Positions 1 through 7,500 of a DNA stretch of 50,738 bases are shown here, in pieces. A program made the translations under genes and the position numbers. The stretch covers positions 1 through 50,738 of the forward strand of contig JAPHRO010000005.1 of assembly GCA_026195895.1 (NCBI GenBank), in the 5' to 3' direction. The DNA comes from Gammaproteobacteria bacterium. GTDB lineage: Bacteria; Pseudomonadota; Gammaproteobacteria; SZUA-229. The notes under the pieces were generated by a model. It searched no databases. It was not told where the DNA came from and saw only the letters and a program-made list of their open reading frames with translations. Each line of letters opens with the position of its first letter. Position 1 is the stretch's first letter.

Positions 1-1071
1 TTCGGCATTATCTTTACCGGTGGTTGTGCGACCGGTTCCCTGTGCAAGGCCGGCGAGGGCAATATGGGCTCGGTGCTGGTTATTATATCTATCTCATTTT
101 CCCAGGCGATTTTTGTCGTTCTCGATGGCTGGTTTAACAAACTGACACCGGCATCCTGGACGGAGTCAGCACTGGCCAAGGGTATGCCGGAGGAGCTGTC
201 AGTCGACCAGGGCTGGTTTGACCTGTTTACTGCGGGTTATATCTGGGATCTGAAAGGCATCACGCTGGCCGATATGTTCGGTGTCAGCAATCCATTGGTG
301 GCCAGCTATCTGGTCAATGCGCTGCTGGTAACTTTCCTGCCTGCCTCAATCATTCTGGTGCTGCTGTATGTATTCTATTTCCGTAAAGGCCATATGCGCC
401 GTCAAAAGCTCGAGCAGCCGCTGCTGAAAGACCATTTGCGTGGTCTCTGGGCGATGATGACGTCTTCCAGAAACACGGCTCTTGCCGGCATTGGTCTGGG
501 TGCCCTGGCCGGTTTGCATGTATGGGTGACAGGTCTGTTACGGGAGCATTATGGCATTTTCAATTTCGGCGAGATGCTGGCGGATATGGGCCACAAAGCC
601 GGTCTGTCGATTCAGGATACGGTGTTTGATCCCGGTTACTGGTATATCACGACACAGGAAGCGCAGTGGGGCGCCTGGGTAATGGAAACCATGGGCATGA
701 ACATGCGTGACAATATTTTCTTTGGGCTGGACAACGGCGTACCTAATCCACTGATTAATGCTCCTGGGTTTATGTCGATCGGCATTATTCTGGGAGCGGC
801 GGTACTGGCACTGCTGCGACGGGAATTCAAATTCAAGATGCCCAGCATGGAAACCGCTGTATTTGCCATAGTAGGGGGCCTGCTGATGGGGATAGGTGCG
901 CGTGTCGCCATGGGTTGTAATATCGGCGCCTATTTCGCCACCGTATCCAATGGCGATCCCAGTGGCTGGCTGTTCCTGATTGGCATGGTGGCCGGTGGTT
1001 ATATCGGGGTGAAACTGTTCAATTTCTGGTTGTCATGGCGGGCGTCACGTTCTGACGATTTCGCGCTGTGA
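1..1071 (+). CDS. YeeE/YedE family sulfur-compound transporter, 5'-truncated by window
   Basis: Integral membrane protein of the YeeE/YedE (TsuA-like) family, which imports thiosulfate or related sulfur (possibly selenium) species across the inner membrane. The reading frame is open from base 1 and already encodes the conserved Cys motif GGCATGSLCKAGEG, so the gene starts before the window and the ATG at 64 is internal. A second conserved motif near the C-terminus, ARVAMGCNIGAYFATVS, supplies the paired Cys typical of the family. Several hydrophobic segments are evident, with a basic cytoplasmic loop around bases 390-470. It is followed within 60 bases by a TusA-like gene, a pairing known for sulfur uptake, in which TusA accepts the sulfur on the cytoplasmic side. 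The substrate cannot be decided from sequence; the ext-like genes downstream make a selenium or tellurium role possible. Confidence 0.92.
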   Translation, partial: FGIIFTGGCATGSLCKAGEGNMGSVLVIISISFSQAIFVVLDGWFNKLTPASWTESALAKGMPEELSVDQGWFDLFTAGYIWDLKGITLADMFGVSNPLVASYLVNALLVTFLPASIILVLLYVFYFRKGHMRRQKLEQPLLKDHLRGLWAMMTSSRNTALAGIGLGALAGLHVWVTGLLREHYGIFNFGEMLADMGHKAGLSIQDTVFDPGYWYITTQEAQWGAWVMETMGMNMRDNIFFGLDNGVPNPLINAPGFMSIGIILGAAVLALLRREFKFKMPSMETAVFAIVGGLLMGIGARVAMGCNIGAYFATVSNGDPSGWLFLIGMVAGGYIGVKLFNFWLSWRASRSDDFAL

Positions 1072-1127
1072 TAGCGATTAAGACAATAGATTAGATTATT
1101 TTTAACTGATAACGGAGACAAGTAACA

Positions 1128-1379
1128 ATGGCCGTAAAATTTGACGAACTGGGTGATGGTCAATTCCAGCTAAATGTGTGTGGCTATAGCTGCCCACATC
1201 CGCAGATGTATACCAAAAAAGCCCTGCAGAAAATGTCCGATGGCGATGTGCTGACGTTGATATTTGATAATCCCTCGTCTGGCGAATCCATCATGGCGAT
1301 GTGCGAAAACGAAGGAAACGAGCTGTTTGATCGTGAAGACAAAGACGGTTCTTTCATCTGGAAAATACGCAAGGGATAA
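1128..1379 (+). CDS. TusA/SirA-family sulfur carrier protein
   Basis: 83-residue TusA-family protein. The hallmark CPxP motif is present as YSCPHPQMYTKKAL, whose Cys carries the persulfide in TusA proteins, followed by the usual helix and strands. It probably accepts sulfur from the YeeE/YedE transporter just upstream or hands it to the DsrE-like proteins just downstream. The start has an upstream GGAGA-type ribosome-binding site, and the gene is two bases from the next start, so the genes are surely co-transcribed. Whether it serves tRNA thiolation, sulfur oxidation or selenium handling cannot be told; the context favours sulfur-oxyanion metabolism over the housekeeping role. Confidence 0.92.
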   Translation: MAVKFDELGDGQFQLNVCGYSCPHPQMYTKKALQKMSDGDVLTLIFDNPSSGESIMAMCENEGNELFDREDKDGSFIWKIRKG

Positions 1380-1381
1380 AC

Positions 1382-1690
1382 ATGAATCTGGGTATTGTAG
1401 TGACCAATGAAAGCCACGGCGAAGTGGCGCTGGGTTTGCTGGAAGAAGCGGCCACACGGGGCTGGCAACTGCGCTGTTTTCTCAGTGATACAGGCGTCAA
1501 ATTACTCGATGATTCACGTTTCCTGGATTTTTGCCAGGGCGAGCACTGGGTGGCTTTGTGTGAATTGAGTCTGGAGCGCTACCACATCGATAGTGAAAAA
1601 GTACTGGCTGCAGCCCCGGAAATCATTATTGGCGGGCAGTATCAGGATGCCGAACTGGTAAAAAATTCTGATCGTGTGCTGGTGCTTTAG
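1382..1690 (+). CDS. DsrE-like small protein
   Basis: 102-residue soluble protein that reads like the DsrE/TusD fold. It begins with a hydrophobic strand (MNLGIVVTN), then an amphipathic helix, a strand ending in a Cys (RCFLSDTGVKLL), and more alternating strands and helices. In this family, Cys residues relay sulfane sulfur. Two Cys in the middle (near DFCQGEH and ALCELS) could do so, but the exact catalytic Cys is not clear. It lies two bases after the TusA-like gene and eight before the next one. The DsrE assignment rests on size, fold-like pattern and context rather than a decisive motif. Confidence 0.7.
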   Translation: MNLGIVVTNESHGEVALGLLEEAATRGWQLRCFLSDTGVKLLDDSRFLDFCQGEHWVALCELSLERYHIDSEKVLAAAPEIIIGGQYQDAELVKNSDRVLVL

Positions 1691-1698
1691 GAGGGCAG

Positions 1699-1956
1699 AT
1701 GACGACTAAAAATATTCTCATGATTGCATGTGATAGAAAAATTGAAGCATTACGCATGGCTGCCGGGCTAACCCTGCTCGATGACATAGTCAGTGTAATG
1801 GTGTGCGGCAAGCTGGAAAAATCAGCAGAAGCCGAAGAACAACTGGAAGCGCTGGAATTTTCTGATGTGCCCGTGGCAGAACTGAATAAACCCGACGAGA
1901 TGCAGCAGGCGCTGGCGCTGGCAATCTCAAAGGCAGATGTGGTGTATATGATATGA
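1699..1956 (+). CDS. DsrE/DsrF-like small protein
   Basis: 85-residue soluble protein with the N-terminal strand NILMIACDR followed by a helix and a strand VSVMVCGKLEK, compatible with a DsrE/F-type sulfur-relay subunit or the related peroxiredoxin-like DsrE2 group. Cys residues in the first and second strands are candidate sulfur carriers. A clear AGGAGG-like ribosome-binding site precedes the start, and the stop overlaps the next start by four bases, suggesting translational coupling. Its first codons (ATGACGACTAAAAA) are identical to those of the next gene, which hints at a local duplication of the 5' end. Family membership is inferred. Confidence 0.65.
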   Translation: MTTKNILMIACDRKIEALRMAAGLTLLDDIVSVMVCGKLEKSAEAEEQLEALEFSDVPVAELNKPDEMQQALALAISKADVVYMI

Positions 1957-2135
1957 CGACTAAAAAAACTGTGTTATTACTTTACCCCTCTGCGGCGAAT
2001 CAGCAGACAGGGGCAGCCTTAAAAGAAGCGCTACAGGCACAGGGCACCCCGGTGGAAGAGCTGGTCATGGAACAGAATTACGGTGCGGTACTGGATCGTC
2101 TGCAGCAGTCTGTTATTCCACTGGTAATAAATTAA
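1953..2135 (+). CDS. Small hypothetical protein, possible third member of a DsrEFH/TusBCD-like set
   Basis: 60-residue soluble protein starting MTTKKTVLLLYPSA, coupled by a four-base ATGA overlap to the DsrE-like gene upstream. The hydrophobic first strand and following helix resemble the start of a DsrE-fold protein, but it is much shorter than the family norm and has no Cys, so it could not itself carry sulfur. It may be a structural subunit comparable in position to DsrH/TusB, or a shortened paralogue of the preceding protein. No function is asserted. Confidence 0.6.
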   Translation: MTTKKTVLLLYPSAANQQTGAALKEALQAQGTPVEELVMEQNYGAVLDRLQQSVIPLVIN

Positions 2136-2265
2136 ATCAGCATGCATTGCAAAATGACAAAGCACGGGTTTGTTATGGACTTATGCAACCGGCGAAACCC
2201 GCCAGAGAAATATGCTGGATGCATTAACCTATTGATAATAAATATATTTAAAGGCAGAACCTGAT

Positions 2266-2388
2266 ATGGCATACAAGTTGCAATTCACTAAATCTAGAAA
2301 TCTGAAATTGAATACTGATATCCGACTACCCAAATCTGCTGAACAGTGGGTTACAGGTAAAAAACCAGGCATTGTGGAGGAAAGCTAA
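2266..2388 (+). CDS. 40-residue small ORF abutting the rhodanese lipoprotein gene
   Basis: A 40-codon ORF starts at ATG 2266 (AAAGG about ten bases upstream) and its stop at 2386-2388 directly touches the ATG of the rhodanese gene. The product is basic and soluble, starts MAYKLQFTKSRNLKLN and has no Cys or signal peptide. Possible roles are a leader peptide coupling translation to the downstream lipoprotein or a small genuine subunit. The GGAGG serving the downstream gene lies within its last codons. Conservation in related loci would decide. Confidence 0.5.
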   Translation: MAYKLQFTKSRNLKLNTDIRLPKSAEQWVTGKKPGIVEES

Positions 2389-3801
2389 ATGTTCAAATCT
2401 AAATCAACGTTGTTACACAAGGGGCAGAGTGGCATGTTGCTATTGCTGGTCGGCCTCGCTATCTCGGTCACTGGCTGTGGTACCGAAAACGATCTGGATA
2501 CTTCAACTGTAACCCTGCCGAATATGGCGAGCCCGGCGTCATTGACGACAACATCCGCCGCTAATTATGACGATAACATCTACGGCCTGATTACTGGTAC
2601 TACGCTGCAAAGCTGGAGAACTGACTGGGCAGCCAACAAGCCAGCCGGTCTGGCTACCGATAGCAAGCTGATTATTCTGCAAAGTAGTGAAGGTGAAGCC
2701 GGATCTGAATACATTACTTCAGATCCTGCGAATGGTGTATTTACCTATCTGGCACCGATAGTGAATGAGCTTCGCTCGAATGGCGTAGTGCAAACCAAGA
2801 GCATGGTGCCCAGTGGTGAGGTGATGGACGCATTTCTGTCCAAGTACAATATCGATCCGAGCAAGGATATGGTGGTCTGCGCCCAGGGTACAGCGGGTGG
2901 TTTTGCGTCTATGCAGGCTGGTCGCTGCTGGTATACCTTCCGTTACTGGGGCATGCTTAAAGGTCAGGTTGCGGTGCTGAACGGGGGCAATGCGTGGAAT
3001 GAAACCAACAATGGACTCGTTGCCGCTACCACTGTGGACACTGCGCCTGAAACCGGAACCGCCTCGGTGAAAGATCTGCCGGCGATCAACTTTGCCCTGC
3101 AGGCCACACTGGAAGACATGGTGAATATCATTCCCACGGCCGATACCAATATACTGGACGATGGTGTATTCATCTGGGATGCCCGTAGTAGCAATCAGTA
3201 CTATCCAACCAGCGATAGTGATTTCCAGAGCGGTCCGGTTCAGGGGCACCCCAACGGCGCGCTGAATCTGAACTATAGCAACCTGCTCAATACTGCGGCT
3301 GGTTACACCTACAAAACCAAGGCCGAGCTTGAAGATTATATGGATGGTACTACGAATGGATTTATTGATGCGACCCTGGGTTTTGTCGGCGCTAACGGCT
3401 ATCAGTCCGGTGACACGATTTATACCTACTGTGAAACCACTTACCGTGCCATGGTGACTGGTTTTGCTTCTGCCGCGATTCTGGGTTACCCCACCCGCTT
3501 TTATGATGGCGCCATGACCGAGTGGCATTCACTGTCAGCGGTAGCAGATAGCAACGGCGATCTGCTGCTGCCAGTGAATTCCCCATGGCGTACAGATAAC
3601 GTGGAGCGCAGTCACACCTTCCTGAAAAGCGTAGCAGTAGCTCCACCGACTACTTCCGGTGTCATTAATGATGCTTACGCCAGCCATGCCCAGGCAATCA
3701 TCATTGAAGATCTGGCCTACAAAGGTATTATTGTAGAAACAGGCTCAACCGGTGGTACTTCAACCGGCGGTGCTTTACCTGCCAATCCCTGTGGGGGTTA
3801 A
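2389..3801 (+). CDS. extH: Two-domain rhodanese-like lipoprotein, ExtH-like
   Basis: 470-residue secreted lipoprotein. The signal peptide ends in the lipobox VTGC around residue 30, so it is lipidated and likely periplasmic-facing. Two rhodanese-type domains follow. The first (about residues 65-215) contains DMVVCAQGTAGG, with a Cys at the loop position. The second (about 250-410) contains VFIWDARSSNQY and the active-site-like loop YTYCETTYRAM, where Cys should carry persulfide. The C-terminus is Gly/Thr-rich. In Geobacter a rhodanese-like lipoprotein, ExtH, belongs to the ext cluster linked to selenite/tellurite reduction and electron transfer. The cytochromes and porin downstream match that context. 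A thiosulfate or selenium-transferring sulfurtransferase is the likeliest activity. The ext name rests on gene context and length, not on a search. Confidence 0.75.
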   Translation: MFKSKSTLLHKGQSGMLLLLVGLAISVTGCGTENDLDTSTVTLPNMASPASLTTTSAANYDDNIYGLITGTTLQSWRTDWAANKPAGLATDSKLIILQSSEGEAGSEYITSDPANGVFTYLAPIVNELRSNGVVQTKSMVPSGEVMDAFLSKYNIDPSKDMVVCAQGTAGGFASMQAGRCWYTFRYWGMLKGQVAVLNGGNAWNETNNGLVAATTVDTAPETGTASVKDLPAINFALQATLEDMVNIIPTADTNILDDGVFIWDARSSNQYYPTSDSDFQSGPVQGHPNGALNLNYSNLLNTAAGYTYKTKAELEDYMDGTTNGFIDATLGFVGANGYQSGDTIYTYCETTYRAMVTGFASAAILGYPTRFYDGAMTEWHSLSAVADSNGDLLLPVNSPWRTDNVERSHTFLKSVAVAPPTTSGVINDAYASHAQAIIIEDLAYKGIIVETGSTGGTSTGGALPANPCGG

Positions 3802-3835
3802 TCGAAAACCGTAAGGATTTCATTAACGCAAGACT

Positions 3836-3867
3836 GGGCCCATGGGAAACTATGGGCCCCTTTTTTT
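3836..3867 (+). terminator. Rho-independent terminator after the rhodanese lipoprotein gene
   Basis: Perfect 8-bp stem GGGCCCAT / ATGGGCCC with an 8-base loop, followed by C and seven T. It lies 34 bases after the stop of the rhodanese gene. An ATG at 3842 is inside the first stem arm, which argues that the next gene starts at 3878 rather than 3842. It probably attenuates transcription into the cytochrome gene. Confidence 0.85.
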
Positions 3868-3877
3868 GGAAGTTAAA

Positions 3878-5128
3878 ATGTTGTTGAAAAATCTGCTGCT
3901 ACCGATTGTACTGGCTTTGCTGTTGGCTGGGCTTACGGCCTGTGAGCGCAACACCGACCAGGCGGCAGAAACGCTCACGGTTAACCAGTTTCTGAACAAT
4001 CACTGGCCTGCCGTGCTGCCGCCTCAGGGCAAGCCACCTGATCATTTTTCAGCCGAAGAAGCCTCGCTCGACCCACAGGCATGCGGTGAGTGCCACGCGG
4101 CCCAGTATGAACAGTGGTTAACCAGCCTGCATAGCCATACCATGGGCGCTGGTATTCAGTGGCAACTTCAGCTCATGTCCCAGCAACAGGGTAATAAATG
4201 TCTGCGTTGCCACGCACCGCTGGCGGAACAGAAAGCGCTGGTGGCCCTGCAACAGGGCTGGCCGAATACACCTGCTGCGGCAGCGCCTGCCTGGTTGCCA
4301 GAAAAACTGGCCGATGCCGGGCTGGTGTGTGCTGCCTGCCATGTACGGCGCCATCAACGGTTTGGCCCGCCCGCGCGCGCAGAGCTACCGGAAGAACTAC
4401 CTCATAGCGGTTTTACCGCCAGTCAGGCATTTCAGGACAGCCGCTTCTGCGCCGCCTGTCATCAACACCAGGAACAGGACAAGCCACCCCGGGTGAATGG
4501 CAAATTGCAGGTTGATACCTGGGCGCAGTGGCAGGCGTCACCCCAGGCGGAGCAGGGCATCCATTGTCAAACCTGTCACATGCCCGATCGGCAACACCTG
4601 TGGCGGGGTATTCATGATGCTGATATGACCCGCCAGGCAATTGATGTAAAACTCCAGCTTGATCGACTGGGACCTGACACGGTCAATGTTGAAGCTACTG
4701 TGCAAAATATCGGCGCGGGTCATCATTTCCCTACCTACATGGTGCCCAAAGTGGAGCTGGTATTCAGTCTGCGTCAGCTCGATTCTGCCAGGGAGCGAGT
4801 TATTCACCGGCATATTATTGGCTGGCAGGTCAATGTTGAGCTAACCCGGGAAATATTTGATACCCGTATTCCCGCCGGTGAAACGCAACGGGTCGGCTTT
4901 CCACTGATTTTGCCCGATGCTGATGCAGCATGGGAAATTACTCTGATGTTGGAGGTGACGCCACGGGAGCATTATGAGCGAACCTTCCGGCGCAGTTTGC
5001 AAAAGGCAGATAAATTGTCTGAGCTCACCGTGAGCACACTACGTCGGGCACTGCGAGAGGCGGGGGCGACTCATTACCGGTTACTGGAAATAAATCAGCC
5101 GGTACCTGGCTGGCCGATTGCAAATTAA
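3878..5128 (+). CDS. Five-heme c-type cytochrome lipoprotein, ExtS-like
   Basis: Start chosen at 3878: an earlier in-frame ATG (3842) sits inside the terminator hairpin, and 3878 gives a clean lipoprotein signal peptide (MLLKNLLLPIVLALLLAG...TAC) with GGAAG upstream. The mature protein has five CXXCH heme c sites (CGECH, CLRCH, CAACH, CAACH, CQTCH) in its first 240 residues. A C-terminal beta-rich region of about 170 residues has no heme motif. Extra His residues, such as the LHSH segment, may serve as distal ligands. It likely moves electrons in the periplasm or at the outer membrane, next to the porin. Geobacter-type ext clusters contain comparable c-type cytochrome lipoproteins; that link is inferred from context. 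Confidence 0.85.
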   Translation: MLLKNLLLPIVLALLLAGLTACERNTDQAAETLTVNQFLNNHWPAVLPPQGKPPDHFSAEEASLDPQACGECHAAQYEQWLTSLHSHTMGAGIQWQLQLMSQQQGNKCLRCHAPLAEQKALVALQQGWPNTPAAAAPAWLPEKLADAGLVCAACHVRRHQRFGPPARAELPEELPHSGFTASQAFQDSRFCAACHQHQEQDKPPRVNGKLQVDTWAQWQASPQAEQGIHCQTCHMPDRQHLWRGIHDADMTRQAIDVKLQLDRLGPDTVNVEATVQNIGAGHHFPTYMVPKVELVFSLRQLDSARERVIHRHIIGWQVNVELTREIFDTRIPAGETQRVGFPLILPDADAAWEITLMLEVTPREHYERTFRRSLQKADKLSELTVSTLRRALREAGATHYRLLEINQPVPGWPIAN

Positions 5129-5215
5129 CACTGGTAACTTGTGTAGCCGTAGTATGCAATCATCATAAATGCTTCGGTTTTTAATAACTTATTGTTTTTT
5201 ATGTAAAATTGCACA

Positions 5216-5231
5216 TGGCACAATTTCTGCT
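5216..5231 (+). promoter_or_regulatory. Sigma-54 (-24/-12) promoter
   Basis: TGGCAC-N6-TGCT with GG at 5217-5218 and GC at 5229-5230, exactly ten bases apart, as required for RpoN promoters (consensus TGGCACG-N4-TTGCW). It lies about 20-35 bases before the small secreted-protein gene and faces the cytochrome and porin genes. The nearby NtrC-type regulator (8829-10250) carries the sigma-54 contact loop GAFTGA, making it the obvious activator. Confidence 0.8.
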
Positions 5232-5266
5232 TTAAACATTAATAAACAATGATGACGGATAACTTT

Positions 5267-5512
5267 ATGAAGTCAGCATTATATTTTAAACACTTATGCG
5301 CCGGGTTTGTGGTTCTGCTGTTGCTGCCGGTCACTGGCCTGGCTCAGCAGACGGCTACTGAAACCAGGGCAGCGCCGCCATCGTTTGAGGCGGAAAAACA
5401 GGCCAGGCCTGCGCCACGACTCAAATACCGAAAGGGGCCGGTATGCATGTGCAACAGGGGCATGAGTGAAGCCGAAATTCAGGCCGCCATGAAAAAATCT
5501 CAGGCGAAATGA
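5267..5512 (+). CDS. Small secreted Cys-containing protein, ExtJ-like
   Basis: About 81 residues from the ATG at 5267 (an ATG at 5249 adds six residues). It has an N-terminal signal sequence (hydrophobic core AGFVVLLLLPVTGLA, cleavage after LAQ likely), a Pro/Ala-rich linker, and a short conserved-looking tail GPVCMCNRGMSEAEIQ with a CxC pair that could bind a metal or take part in thiol chemistry. It is the first gene after the sigma-54 promoter and precedes a three-heme cytochrome and a porin. Small periplasmic ExtJ proteins occupy a similar place in ext clusters, so ExtJ is suggested from context. Confidence 0.65.
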   Translation: MKSALYFKHLCAGFVVLLLLPVTGLAQQTATETRAAPPSFEAEKQARPAPRLKYRKGPVCMCNRGMSEAEIQAAMKKSQAK

Positions 5513-5602
5513 ATGACGGATTGAAACGAGTAACTACACATCGATATTCTGCTGTTAACCGTTGAGGCAGATTATTGAACTTAATATAAAACGGGAGGAA
5601 AT

Positions 5603-6115
5603 GTGAATAGAGCCATTATGTTTTTGAAACGTCTGATACGTGATTGCGCCCGCGCTCTGCTGGTTATTGCTTTACTGGCGACGGGAACGATGCTGGCGGT
5701 CTTCAGTCATGACAGCACTGATACATCGTCAACGCTAACTGCGGCAGAGGATGGCTGGGGCAGTGAAGCCCTGTCACAGGTGTACGCAGGTCTGTCCGAT
5801 ATTTCACCTATTTCTCTGGCGAATGCCTGTGGTCTGGGTGCCTCCAGTTGCTTTAAGTGTCATAACGGCAAACGTGCCAGTGCGGCCAATATGGATAGTG
5901 AAAAAGCACCCTGGCATAGCCAGCATGCCAAGGTTAATAATTCATGTGCCGGTTGCCATAAAGGCAATCCACGCCTGATGAAAGAAAAAATGGCGCATAA
6001 CCGGATGCTCAGTGATCCGCGTAATGATCTTCAACAAGCCTGTTCAACATGTCACTCAGGTACTGACCTTGATGAGTTGAGCAAGCCCTATATGTCTCTG
6101 CGGGGGGAACAATAA
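5603..6115 (+). CDS. Three-heme periplasmic c-type cytochrome, ExtM-like
   Basis: 170 residues. An N-terminal hydrophobic segment (about residues 15-35, ALLVIALLATGTMLAVF) acts as a signal or anchor. Three CXXCH motifs are visible: CFKCH, CAGCH and CSTCH. Additional His residues (WHSQHAK, MAHNRM) could be the distal ligands of bis-His hemes, giving a low-potential multiheme of the cytochrome c7/NapC-like sort. GGGAGG precedes the start. The next gene begins right after the stop, so it is tightly coupled with the porin. A periplasmic electron carrier feeding an outer-membrane conduit is the likely role. Confidence 0.8.
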   Translation: MNRAIMFLKRLIRDCARALLVIALLATGTMLAVFSHDSTDTSSTLTAAEDGWGSEALSQVYAGLSDISPISLANACGLGASSCFKCHNGKRASAANMDSEKAPWHSQHAKVNNSCAGCHKGNPRLMKEKMAHNRMLSDPRNDLQQACSTCHSGTDLDELSKPYMSLRGEQ

Positions 6116-7300
6116 ATGTCTAATAAACATCCAGCCAATACGATGGTGCAGCGTCGACACCGCCTTCTGGGCGGTATTTTGATGGCATTGATTCCGGGTT
6201 TTGCATCAGCCGGCGCGTCATTACAGGTAGGTGAAGAAGGCACGTTAAACATCAATTATGCGGTACAGGTATGGTCGCAATTTCGTGATTTTCGCTCTGC
6301 CACGGATTCAGGTGATTCTTTTGATACCTTTTTGCGCCGCAATCGTCTGACTTTTTCCGGACAATATAACGATCTGGTCGGCTATTACGCCCAGATTGAA
6401 GCCGGAAGTGACAGTCGCAACGGCAATGATAATCGCAGCGTTTATTATCGTGATGCCTATGTCACGCTGGATTACAGTGACAGTGCGCGCTTTATTGTCG
6501 GACGCTTTAAAAATACCTTTTCCCGTGAAAACCTTGAGGCCTGTCTCGAACCCCTGAGCCTTGATCGATCAGAAGTGATTTCCTACACACCCTTTGGCGG
6601 CACCCGCGATACCGGTGTCGCTATGTGGGGTAATCTTGCAGACGCGGCATTCCAGTACCGGTTCATGATTTCCGATGGTCGTGAAGGTGAGGAGCCGGCT
6701 AAGGATTCGCCACGTTTTACCGCGCGTGTTCACTGGAGTCCACTGGATCCTGAATACGATTATGGCTACCGTGGCACCTATCTGGGTACCAGCAGGGTCT
6801 TTACTGTGGGCCTGGGCTACGACTACCAGCCCGATGTGGCGTATGCAAATTATTCCGCGCGGAGTAATCCGGTTGACTATACCGGTATGACTGCTGATGT
6901 GTTCTATGAACAGCCAACCGCCAGTGGTACCTATACAATGTCTGCTGCGTATTTCGATTATGATGCGGATGATGCCATCAATAATGCAAACCACGATGCT
7001 ACATTACCGGTGACTACGGAGCTGGAAGCCAGCTATTTCAAGGCAGGTTATCTGTTTCCCGAAAAAATCGGTATTGGCCGCTTGCAGTTGTTCCTGCGCC
7101 ATGAGACATCGGATTATAAGCTGACGTCTACTAATCTTGATCAAACCTGGAGCAGTATAGGCGCCAATTATTATATCGATGGTCAACGGTTGAAAGTTAC
7201 CGCGGAATTTGCGCAAATTGATTTTGATGAAGAAGATCCCGCAGATGCCAGCCGCCAGGATTATGGTCAGGCAACGGTCGGTCTACAATTGATTTTTTAA
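6116..7300 (+). CDS. extI: Outer-membrane porin-like beta-barrel, ExtI-like
   Basis: 394 residues with a signal peptide (LLGGILMALIPGFASAG) and a body of alternating amphipathic strands rich in Tyr/Phe and Asp (for example VYYRDAYVTLDYSD, ADVFYEQPTASGTYTM). It ends in a strand with terminal Phe (GQATVGLQLIF), the usual outer-membrane barrel signature. It resembles the phosphate-selective porin O/P type and, by context, ExtI, the Geobacter porin-like protein linked to selenite/tellurite uptake and reduction. It starts directly at the stop of the three-heme cytochrome. Barrel plus multiheme cytochromes suggests substrate entry or transmembrane electron conduction. The barrel is clear; the ExtI identity is inferred. 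Confidence 0.78.
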   Translation: MSNKHPANTMVQRRHRLLGGILMALIPGFASAGASLQVGEEGTLNINYAVQVWSQFRDFRSATDSGDSFDTFLRRNRLTFSGQYNDLVGYYAQIEAGSDSRNGNDNRSVYYRDAYVTLDYSDSARFIVGRFKNTFSRENLEACLEPLSLDRSEVISYTPFGGTRDTGVAMWGNLADAAFQYRFMISDGREGEEPAKDSPRFTARVHWSPLDPEYDYGYRGTYLGTSRVFTVGLGYDYQPDVAYANYSARSNPVDYTGMTADVFYEQPTASGTYTMSAAYFDYDADDAINNANHDATLPVTTELEASYFKAGYLFPEKIGIGRLQLFLRHETSDYKLTSTNLDQTWSSIGANYYIDGQRLKVTAEFAQIDFDEEDPADASRQDYGQATVGLQLIF

Positions 7301-7355
7301 TGTAAAGAATCATAAATCTGTAGCAGCTTTCGATAACGAGTATCGGCTACCCCTG

Positions 7356-7388
7356 ACGCAGTACCGTCTTTGACGGTGCTGCGTTTTG
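7356..7388 (+). terminator. Rho-independent terminator after the porin gene
   Basis: 13-bp stem ACGCAGTACCGTC / GACGGTGCTGCGT (one T-G wobble), three-base loop, then a short T run. It ends the sigma-54-driven small protein-cytochrome-porin unit and separates it from the two-component genes. Confidence 0.8.
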
Positions 7389-7460
7389 TCTTTATGAGTG
7401 ATAAGCTTGCTGTGCGATTCAGACGCTAACACTGGTCGACAGGATTTTTTTGATATCTTT

Positions 7461-7480
7461 TCAACTGCAATTGCAGTTGA
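7461..7480. promoter_or_regulatory. Perfect 20-bp palindrome upstream of the histidine kinase gene
   Basis: TCAACTGCAA followed at once by its exact reverse complement TTGCAGTTGA, 20 bases before the kinase start. Its position and symmetry fit an operator or enhancer-type site for a dimeric regulator, possibly the co-transcribed NtrC-family protein controlling its own operon. No second full copy was seen in the window. Confidence 0.6.
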
Positions 7481-7500
7481 GTTGAAATAGCGGTAGGTAT

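Noticed and set aside
2719..3528. 269-codon minus-strand ORF
   Set aside because: It lies entirely opposite the rhodanese lipoprotein gene, which has a signal peptide, recognisable domains and a ribosome-binding site. The minus-strand product has no recognisable features.
3842..3877. Upstream ATG for the five-heme lipoprotein
   Set aside because: The codon is within the stem of a strong terminator, and using it would bury the lipoprotein signal peptide 12 residues in.
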